A stretch of DNA of 64,000 nucleotides from Lasioglossum baleicum (lineage: Eukaryota > Arthropoda > Insecta > Hymenoptera > Halictidae): the NCBI RefSeq assembly GCF_051020765.1, contig NC_134944.1, positions 7,006,001 to 7,070,000 of the forward strand. Direction: 5' to 3'. The notes below the pieces were generated by a model. The model saw only the letters and a list, made by a program, of their open reading frames with translations, ran no database searches and was not told the DNA's origin. A program made the position numbers and the translations under genes. The stretch's first letter is position 1. Every line of letters begins with the position of its first letter. Shown here piece after piece: positions 55,584 through 64,000 of the stretch.

Positions 55584-56476
55584 ATGTCATCTTCCGATGA
55601 AGAGTTTGACAAGCTGATGAATCTGGAAAAGATTCGCGATAAAATTCTAAGCGAGCCTCGGGGCGAGCGTATGCAAGTTAGCGGTTGGGAGGATGACGAT
55701 GATGGGGTGGACGCTGAGCGGAATGCGAGAGGTTAGGAACGAGAATTGTTTACATAGGTTAAAAGAGTTCAAGAACGTTGACGTACTACTTCCAATTTAT
55801 CAAAATTGTTAATGAAAAAATAGAATACGTTTCTCTCTCTCCTGTTTCTCACAGATTAATGCAGGTATATTTCATTTCTCATTAAAAATTTTGCCCCTTA
55901 CTTCCAGAGCCCGAAGAGAACGAAATTCTCGACGCAGCTGAGAAAGGCAACCTCGAGAAGACGCGAATGTTAATAACAAAAAATCCGGAATTATTAGAAA
56001 GCACGGATAACGACGGTTACACTCCGCTCCATAGAGCTTGCTATGGCAATCACGTGGAAGTTGTGGAGGTAAATAGGGGTCCCTGTGCTTCTTTGACACT
56101 TGTGAACATTGATATTAATCTTTTAATGTTTTCTTTGCAGTACCTATTACAGGCTGGTGCAAAAATAAATTCTAAAACTATGGACGACTGGCAACCTCTG
56201 CATTCGGCTTGTTGTTGGAACAACGTCGAATCCGCTGCAGTTTTAATTGCAAACGGAGCAGACATAAATGCCAAAAGCAAGGGGGATCAGACTCCCTTGC
56301 ATTTGGTCTCGGCAAGCTCTCACAATTCTCGTTCCCTGCAGCTTCTCCTTCTACATCCAGATACCAATCCCCTGGTGGTCAATTCCAGTGGAGACACGCC
56401 TGAACAAATTGCTAGGAGGACGGGAAAGTACTATCCCATGTTCGAGATCGTGGAGGACTGCTTAAACGTAATCTAA
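55584..56476 (+). CDS. ANKRD49: Ankyrin repeat domain-containing protein 49 (ANKRD49)
   Basis: Three exons: 55584-55731, 55908-56068 and 56141-56476, with GT-AG introns of 176 and 72 bp, giving 214 residues (vertebrate ANKRD49 is near 239). The acidic N-terminus begins MSSSDEEFDKLMNLEKIRDK and is followed by an acidic EDDDDG patch. Ankyrin repeats follow: about 52-84 (EENEILDAAEKGNL), 86-117 (DGYTPLHRACYGNH), 118-150 (DDWQPLHSACCWNN) and 152-185 (GDQTPLHLVSASSHN), then a C-terminal helix ending in NVI. The family was described as a nuclear transcription-related factor (fetal globin inducing factor) and has been tied to spermatogenesis in mammals; its role in insects is not established. The start is the ATG that opens the conserved acidic leader. 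AATAAA at 56754-56759 is a likely poly(A) signal. The 5' flank is duplicated about 1 kb upstream (see separate entry). LYST ends on the other strand about 480 bp away. Confidence 0.88.
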
Positions 56477-56956
56477 AGTAAGTTGGCCCAACTCTAACTT
56501 CATGTTTTACAAATTTACTTGGTATCCTTATATACAAACGTCACGATGTTATGAACATAAAAAAATGTGTGAATGTATAACAATTCGATGGAACGATATA
56601 TGTTCAGTGTAGTATTGTTCCATTTATAAATATATTAATAACTCAACATGTAAATACCTATCGCCTAAGTAAAAGTGCATTGTATGTATGTTCGCCGATA
56701 CAACAAAATATAAAAACGTCTATGCGATCCGCGTTCCTAGAAACATAACGAAAAATAAAATTTCAATGAACATTTCGATAAAATAATACTTTAACGTGGC
56801 ATTCGTTTGTCCTACAGGTGGAAACGCGATGGAAAATCGATTGGAAAAATGCTTATTGATAAAAACGATTGTTCGAGCTGCTACATATATAAAATAAAAG
56901 TTCGTACGTTACGTCGACGGACTCGAAAGGCATTTTGGTTTTCTTTTATTTACAAA

Positions 56957-59900
56957 TCAGAGGGACGTCAAGTTGACGAACTTCGGGGTGCCGTTGCTCA
57001 GACGTTTCGAACCCTCCCATATCAGAACGGTAGAGTCCTCGGTGACCGCGTACAAATGATGCTGATCTAATGCCCACGCGATCGCGATCACCGCTCCACA
57101 GCCTTTGATACCGTTCAGAATTTCCCGAACTAATCTCAAGTCCCAACTGCTCCACAATCTTATCACACCATTGTCTAATCCTGTCGCTATTACGTTCACG
57201 GACACTCCCTCGGGCGCATTGCTGTAGCAAAGGGACGTGATCTTCCTCCTGGACAAAACGGAACCGACAGGTCTCGCGTTTATCGTGAATACTTTCAGTT
57301 CCGACTGGCTGGAAGACGAGTTCTCCGCTGTCCTGCTGGTCTCGTAAGTGACCGCAATATCACCGAGAGTCTCGCTGATCGCCAGCAGACTAATAGGATA
57401 ATTCTCCTCGCAGGATATCGACCTTACGTACGTTAAACTGGAAAAGAAACTAGCTTCAGTATAACTCCCGACAGAATTTCTTATCGGGAGCACCGACTAG
57501 CTATAAGGATAGACCGATCATCCAATGTATTTTTGCGGCCTCATCCTTATACCTCGTTGGTGTCACCCATTCATATTTTGTACCTGTTCAAATCCCAAAT
57601 AACGATCAGCCCGCTCGCGTCACCGGTCACCGAAATGCTGAATGCCCGCGAGAGCGACACCGTCGTGATTCTACTCCTGTGAGCCAACAGTACGCACGGC
57701 GGAGCTGAACTGAAGTCAATTTTGCCTGGCACAACTGTGTACGTGTGGACCGTCACTCTTCCAGACAGGTGTCCAGCCCACAGTTGCCTGCCACAATCTG
57801 GCGCTGATGCCAATATAGTGATCTAAAATAGAAGAGAGAACGTTTTAATGTTACCAGATCTGGCACGACTTCGAATTGATCATGTTTAGACAGCGGATTT
57901 TATGCATTTATGACGAAAATGAGTAGGTGTAATATGAAACAGTGGAAACATTAGAAGAATTTCAAAATGCTATCATGTTATTCTCAACCTATTAAAGAAA
58001 GAAAATAAATTTCTATTTCGCTCGTGTCTGTTGTAATTCAGGTAGAAAATTTTCATTTTGCATAAAGCTCCGCTGTCTAATCATGTTCAACTGTAAATTG
58101 CTCACCGGGTCGAGACCCGAAGATTTGATCAACGGTCTTGGCGGTTGTTCCTTCTTGCATTTGAGTCTTGCGATCCCATCTGTGCCGCTCCAGGATACCA
58201 GAGCAGCTCCCAATACGGAAGTACCGCTCAACATGCTTGCGCCTGGAACGAAATTGGAAATTACTAATCGTTGCTGACGCCTTGTATCGAGTAAAGTCTC
58301 GGTTGAACAAGGTATACTTTTCTCTTTCGTGTAACCGAGCAGAAGGGTGGTGTAGCTGGGCAGTCCGAAGACGTCTCCCGTCATTAGAGGAACCAAACTC
58401 GCTAACGGCGCTCTGTGCTTATGCTTCCAGCAAAGGACTGGTTCGTTTCCGGGCGCGCCCACATAGTTTCCCCATTTGATGCCTGCGAGAATTTTATAAG
58501 AACAATTTCATTAACTCGCGAATATTTTTGCTCCGTTCTATATATCTGTATTTATATGTACTTCCAATTACTATTAGATGGAGTAATCATGAGAATTTGA
58601 GGAGAAAAGAGCTCACCGTCGACACCCTCGATCACTTGGGGCAACGAGGTGTGTAGAATGGTGGAGCTGATGTTCTGGAGCGGCAGCAGGTGAGCGGTCG
58701 TGAACAATTGCGCCGGTGTTTGACCATAAGTTCGCACCATGGTCTCCCACGCTTGACGCACCAAGGGGTCCGCTATTTGCTCGACGTTGAATCCGTAGTA
58801 GGTCTGAAAGAAAGTTCGTGAATCTTGGTGCCTCTAATTCGACTTGGTCAAGCAAGACTTACCGCTGGATGGAAGACGTTGATCGCCTCGACGGCTGGTT
58901 TCCCGGTTTGCCTGAACCCGAACACCAGGTCGATCCAATACGGCAACACCTCTCTGACGAGGTCCGTCTCCAAGGCTGCCCTGTGAGCAAGAACGAAGAG
59001 CCTCGCGTCATCGCCGCACCATTTCGGCAACTCAACGTCGCCCACTCTGTTGCCGTTCTGTCGGACACCGAAGTTGAATCCCTCGTAGTTCAAAAGGAAC
59101 TCCGGAAGATAGAAAAACTCTGGTATCAATTCCTTGACGTCGGTGTTGGAGTCGCAGCTAGTCAGTCTCCAAGTGGTAGCCAGCGCGTGGAACGTCCGAT
59201 CGGGCATGTCGAAGTTGTTGTCTTGATAGCAGAGGAACATGCTGGTGAAAGGTGGTAGTCTCACCAGGAAATGCAGCACCGTTCCGGAGTTGCTGTAATG
59301 CGACCCGTAGTGGAACGGTTCTTGGTTCAACGCGATCAGATTCAGCCCCTCGGACAACGCCTGCTTCATGTAGTTGTAGTTGTTGATGTAATGCTGCTCG
59401 TTCTTCTTATCCTGCACAGCCATCGGCCGGCTGAAGTTCCGGTAGATCTTCGGGCTGTTCAAGTCGATCTTCTCGCTGGTGTAATCAGCCAGCACGAACG
59501 GGAACACCGGGTACTGCATCAGGTCGTTGTACGATCTTCCGGCGAGCTTGTTCAGGCATGTGATGTATTCCCAATTAGTCAACGCTCCGCTTCGCCAGAG
59601 CGTGATCGCTTCGCTGAGGTCATCGCCGGGTACACGCCTCGGTAGATTACAATTGTCCAACTCGGTCGCGAACTGGTCCCGCTGCTTCGATGAGTTAAAC
59701 GCTAGCAGATACGTTCTACCAGTGATAAGGAATATCTCGATCGCCCTCTCCTGCAGTTGGTACCGTCTCCGGTGCAGCTCCCGGATGTCCTCGAGACGCC
59801 AGGCTGTTCCACCAACCATAGCCAGGTCGAGACCACCCAGAGCTATGTCGGTGGTTAAAGGAACGTCAGGGTTGTCAGGTACGAAGTAGAGGCAAGTCTC

Positions 59901-62900
59901 GCCGATCAGGACTTCGCCGGCAAGCTCGGCACTGGGCGTGACCACCTTCGCCTGGGACATCTTCCGTATCCTCTCGCTGGTGTGCAACCGCTCGATCAGC
60001 GCCGAGGCTTTCGCGTCTTGGCGGTCGGACATGAACAGATAGGACAACGGCGCTTCGATCTTCGCTGCTTCCAGTTTCTCCTGGTGATCGGCCATGAAGA
60101 ACTTCTTGTCGATGTTCAGATGACACCGTTGCAACCGTATCCGGACTCTGGCCGGTCCTTCGGTGGGGTCTAGCTCCCAGCTTCTCGGGTAACTCTTCTC
60201 GAAGTGCCAGGCGGCTCTCTCGTGCGTCAAACGTCTGGCCAGGTCTCGCCACTTGGCCACCGCCTGCGCCTCCATCGCCCTCGAGTGCTTCAGTCTTTCC
60301 ATTAATACTTTCCGTTCGAGGTTCTGCTCCTCTACGACCGTCCGCGTGATGGTCATCGCGCTCTCCGTCAGCTGTTTCGCGATCGCGTCGAACCTGTTCC
60401 CGATCCTCTGTATCGCCGGCAGATTGTTGTCGATCCAAATATCCCGGTCTCTCATCAGCTCGCGTCTCAGCAACGCCAGCTCCTCGTTCCATACCCCAGG
60501 GCTGGCCTCTTCCATGCCTTTCGCCAGGTCCCACAGATACAACACCTCCCAGAACTCGGTGCAGATCGTCGCGTCCGCGCTGGGCATCTCGTTCCGCCTT
60601 TGCAACAGGTCCCAGAAGAACACAGTGAACTTCTGCTCCACCTGCGGATGCACCAACAGCAGAGAGGTCAGGATATCCTGAGCCATCGCCTCGTCCAATA
60701 TCGACCTCACTACGAATATCCTCGTGTTGTTGCTTTGATGAGGCGCTAACAGCCACACCATTATCTTCGCCGTGTACTTCCTGAGCGTCGACCAGCCATT
60801 GCTCCAATGGTTCCTCTTCTCGAGCGGGTTACAGAGGCCGTGCAGTAAAATCGAGAACAGCCTCTTGGTCAACTGCAGCTCGTTCGCGGACGGCGACTCG
60901 TCCGCCACCGTCACAAACTCGACCGCTCGCGTCAAAACCACCCGAAACCTATCCAAAAGCTCCCCCTGGCCCGGCTCGCGCAACGTACCCATCGACGATT
61001 GACCGTGCAAGCTCGTGAAGCTCGACGATCTGGAACCGTGGTCGCTTTGGTCGCTCGACGTCGTGAACACCAAAGCGATGTGCGACGCAGAGGCCAGGTA
61101 CGACGCGGTACTTCGCAGCCGGAAGCCCGACTGGTTCGAGACTTTCGCCAACAAGATGTCCAACTCGCCATCGAACAGGGCGACTTGCGCGTCCCTTACC
61201 ACCGAACTCTTGTTCTTCGCGCAATGCTTCTCCTTCAACTCCACGTGATTTAGGATCAAATGGAGATCCAGTACCGCCTGCATTTGATGGCTACCCGGAG
61301 ACTTCAACAGCTTCGACGCGATAGCAACCAGCAGCACGTGGATATCACGGTAAAGGGCCGCCGACCCGCTTTTGTGTGCACCGGCGACCAACGCCTGCAC
61401 CAGCGACTCGATCAGCCCCTGCTCCAGCAGCTTTCTTAGAACGTTCATCTAAAACATTGACAGTTGAATCAGTTTATTTTATCGTTAGCGTCGAACATAG
61501 ACGGAGACTTTCTATTGGCTCACCCTCGCGATCAAGTCGGTGATGAACGACACCACTGGTCTGGCCATGTTCGGCTCGCCGACGGCCGCTTTCGCGACGA
61601 TCGCCATCAACGATGGCAACGCCACTTCCGTCGGCCCTCTCAACGCTAGATTCTTCAGAGCCACGAACAACGGCTCGCTGCTAGGGTATAATGATATCTG
61701 ATTAGCCAGGTGAATGGCATACTTCTGCTTGAAGAATTTGTTGTTCTCTTCGTCGCCACCGCGTTGGAAGTAGGCTCGTATCACCTGCAGAAAGATCGTT
61801 GTCAGACTTCGAATAGCCAAAGATGCGATGCGTGAACTTGAGGGAGAGGTACCTTGATCAGTGCCGTGCGAACTCTAGCGTCAGGGTTGTTCGCTAGCAC
61901 TAGCAGCAGCTCGGCTCTCAGGACGTGCTTCAGCAACGAGCGAACTTGACTGTCGGGTAGAAGTCGAACCGCGTCCCGAAGCAGCAATAGGAGACCTTCG
62001 CAAACCAGACCTTGGCAAGCTCTCTTCTCGTTCGTCCATGTAATGTGTTTTTCCTGTGCGAGAAAAGCTTTCGTTAACCGTACCAAAGACTGAACTTATT
62101 TAGATGTTCCACAATTTTTATAACAATGCGTGATTAAATACAGAAATTTATTGAATAATTTCTGATGGAAGCATCTGAATAGCAGCGTTGGAAATGTAGA
62201 AGAGCAGCGAATGTTTACTGCTTACGTTGCTGTGATGATTGGAGCCGTCGCTGGCAGCGATGCCGGAGTCCTCTCCAGCGCTGGTGTCCTGGGACGGTCC
62301 GTTGCGACGTTCCTTCCTATTCGGCATTTTGTTTTTCTGTATCTGCGCGTTCGCCAAGCCTTTGTTCAATTTGCTGTTCTCCAGGGTGGTTCCGATCGAC
62401 TCCTCCGAGGAACTGGTGGTCACCAGATTCGGGATCTTCACGATCTTCTTGTCGCCGAGCGACGGCAGCAGAAAGTACATGTTGTGTCTCGAGTGGGTGA
62501 TGTAGGTCGCCGAGGCTTCATGGACGAGAACCAGGAAGTCGGTGATGGCTACCAGGTAGGCGACCTCCGGCGGGGCTCCCATCAACGCTCTGATCAGCTC
62601 GACGACCGCTGTTCCCGTCGTCGAGTCGATCACGGCGCCCAGTTCCTCGTATAAGAAGTGTTCCTGCAATAGGCAATTCTTACATTTCACGGAACACAGT
62701 GGCGGCTACAGACAATAACTATAAACGCTCTAACAATAACAATAACAATTTAATTTTAAAACTAATCCTTTTGACGTCTCAAAAAGAAACTTGAGCTCTT
62801 GGGTTCAATATTGAAAAAGTTATTTGTTGTTAAAAGGTGTACGAATACTTTGTACACCCACTGTATAAACGAGTAATGAGATATGCCAGGTTTGCCCGCA

Positions 62901-63958
62901 CTGTGCGTCGGGGCTTACCTTGCACAGTGTCAGAATTGTGTCGACGATCTTGACCCTGTTCAACTGCGACGCGTTGAACTCGCGCTGTGAGTGTTGGTCC
63001 CTCAGCAGCAGCAGCAATCCTTGCAGCAGTAGATTCAACGCATCGTTCCTCGCCCACGTTCTCCAGGCGGTGAGGGCGCCTTTGATCAGCTCGGGATCGG
63101 TGATCACGGCCTCGCAGTTTGGCGAGACCACATGATTGCCGCTGCCGATGTCTCTGATGAGGAGCGAGCTGTCGCAAGCCGCGTCCAAGATCGCTTTCAG
63201 AATCTGTTTACTCGCGTGGCATCGTGGCGATTCTAGAACCCGTAGAATCAACGATGTTCCGCCTTCAGAGCGATATTGATTCAACAGTTCGGAATCGCTT
63301 CGTATCAAGTGCAGCACTATCGAGAGAGCCAGCGCTTGCTCCTCCTCCGTCGAATTCAGCTCGACCACCTAATGACAGGTGAAAATCATAATGTTCAACG
63401 ATTTACAAAATGTTAAGGCTGTCGCGGTTTAGCACTTACTCTGGCGAACAGGTAGAGGAATATGGGCACACCGCCCACTAAGGTCGCCGCTGGTATCAGC
63501 CCCCTGTACTGTTGGCATTCCAACCGTACGGAGAGGATCGGCGTGACAGACAACGGCGGTTGTTGCGACACCCTGTGCTCCGGCGCGGAGACAACCCTGA
63601 AACCTGGTTGACCCGGAAACAGATTTCTTACCACTGCTAGAAACGAGTACACGATATTTTTATACGCCTAAAACTAACAAGATTGCCTCGAGGCTGACCA
63701 TGCGTCGCGCAACGAATCGCCGACACGGACACCTACCCGCAGGGTTCCCGATCGCTTGAGGATACAGGTGCACGATGTTCGGGTTCTGCGCCTCGTAGCT
63801 GAGCAACAAGTTGTTCTGCAGCTCGCCCAACTGAGAATTCGTGGCGTCCATCACCGTATCCCAGTCGATCTTCGTGTCGAACACCTTGGTCTCCACTGCG
63901 TGTCTCAGATACGTGCCGCCGTAGGATTTTCTGCGGCTCGTGTCGAACTTACCACCCT
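56957..63958 (-). CDS. LYST: Lysosomal-trafficking regulator (LYST/mauve) homologue, C-terminal half, partial at 5' end
   Basis: LYST is a giant BEACH protein that controls size and trafficking of lysosomes and lysosome-related organelles; loss causes Chediak-Higashi syndrome in people and the mauve phenotype in flies. Eleven exons join in frame with GT-AG introns: 63958-63737, 63636-63440, 63368-62919, 62663-62226, 62053-61853, 61784-61524, 61448-58863, 58803-58617, 58482-58106, 57822-57584, 57437-56957. They give 1878 residues; vertebrate LYST is about 3800, so roughly the N-terminal half lies past the right edge. Exons 1-6 are armadillo-like helices. Exon 7 (862 residues) carries a PH-like domain (about 1090-1195) and the start of BEACH (about 1214-1495), with LAGRSYNDLMQYPVFPFVLA and HYGSHYSN. 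WD40 repeats follow. The stretches AINVFHPATYYG, ETMVRTYGQTPAQLF and PEGVSVNVIATGL are those expected of LYST rather than WDFY3, NBEA or NSMAF. No frameshift or in-frame stop is seen. An AATAAA lies 7 bp past the stop (minus strand, 56945-56950). Confidence 0.9.
57889..58077. mobile_element. GACTGCGGAT-family MITE inside a LYST intron
   Basis: TA-flanked element in the intron between LYST exons 58482-58106 and 57822-57584. The left end reads GACAGCGGATTTTATGCATT and the right end TGCATAAAGCTCCGCTGTC, imperfect inverted repeats of the family described at 43964-44161. Confidence 0.75.
62795..62868. mobile_element. Tc1-like terminal fragment in a LYST intron
   Basis: The intron between LYST exons 63368-62919 and 62663-62226 holds TTGTTAAAAGGTGTACGAAT followed by ACTTTGTACACCCACTGTA, ending at TA. 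A near-identical end occurs at 33310-33368. CAGTGGGTGTACAAAGTATTCG is a Tc1-type inverted-repeat terminus. A second short motif, CAGTGGCGGCTACAG at about 62696, resembles the start of the element at 52275. Confidence 0.5.
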
Positions 63959-64000
63959 CTGAAACAAGACGAGGACTCGTTCAATGAACTCTGATATCAT

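Noticed and set aside
59875..60807. 310-codon antisense-side frame within LYST
   Set aside because: Shadow of the 862-codon LYST exon, which has clear PH and BEACH motifs in the other frame.
61446..61448. ATG opening LYST exon 7 as a true start codon
   Set aside because: It directly follows a splice acceptor and the upstream exons join in frame with armadillo-like coding sequence.

Overview
The window looks like insect nuclear DNA, most likely hymenopteran. That assignment is an inference from short GT-AG introns, strong alternation of CpG-rich and AT-rich blocks, long (GA)n tracts, and mariner, piggyBac and hAT relics; no marker fixes the species. Only the last 11 kb (about 52.8-64 kb) holds recognisable protein-coding genes. 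The first ~52 kb is a gene desert, or a very large intron, filled with tandem arrays and non-autonomous DNA transposons.

Genes: (1) RSPH9, minus strand, four exons, 280 residues, a radial spoke head protein of motile axonemes. (2) ANKRD49, plus strand, three exons, 214 residues. (3) The C-terminal half of LYST (fly mauve), minus strand, eleven exons giving 1878 residues: armadillo-like region, PH-like domain, BEACH domain and WD40 repeats; its 5' part lies beyond the right edge. ANKRD49 and LYST converge, with stop codons about 480 bp apart. No shared pathway is evident between the three.

Repeats by region: 0-9 kb holds GC-rich DNA with (GA)n/(CT)n tracts, a 147-bp array and a ~50-bp array. 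10-14 kb has nested inverted-repeat transposons, a 148-bp array and a 606-bp long-TIR element. 14-18 kb and 23-25 kb have further minisatellites. 25-46 kb is dense in MITEs, including a split host repeat with two nested insertions and a piggyBac derivative with perfect ends. 46-52 kb has more MITEs and a candidate noncoding first exon on the minus strand. A 5'-truncated non-LTR retrotransposon sits just upstream of ANKRD49 between two copies of that gene's 5' flank.

The most unusual signals are: a 13-base word, GGGCGTGGCTTCG, or its core, present once per unit in several otherwise unrelated minisatellites; three unrelated arrays that share a 147-148 bp period; a dispersed repeat family that spreads GTCACGTGAC-type E-boxes; and an abundant MITE family with ends GACTGCGGATCTTTATGCA, present also in introns of LYST and RSPH9. 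All repeat families were found by reading the sequence against itself; no database search was possible.
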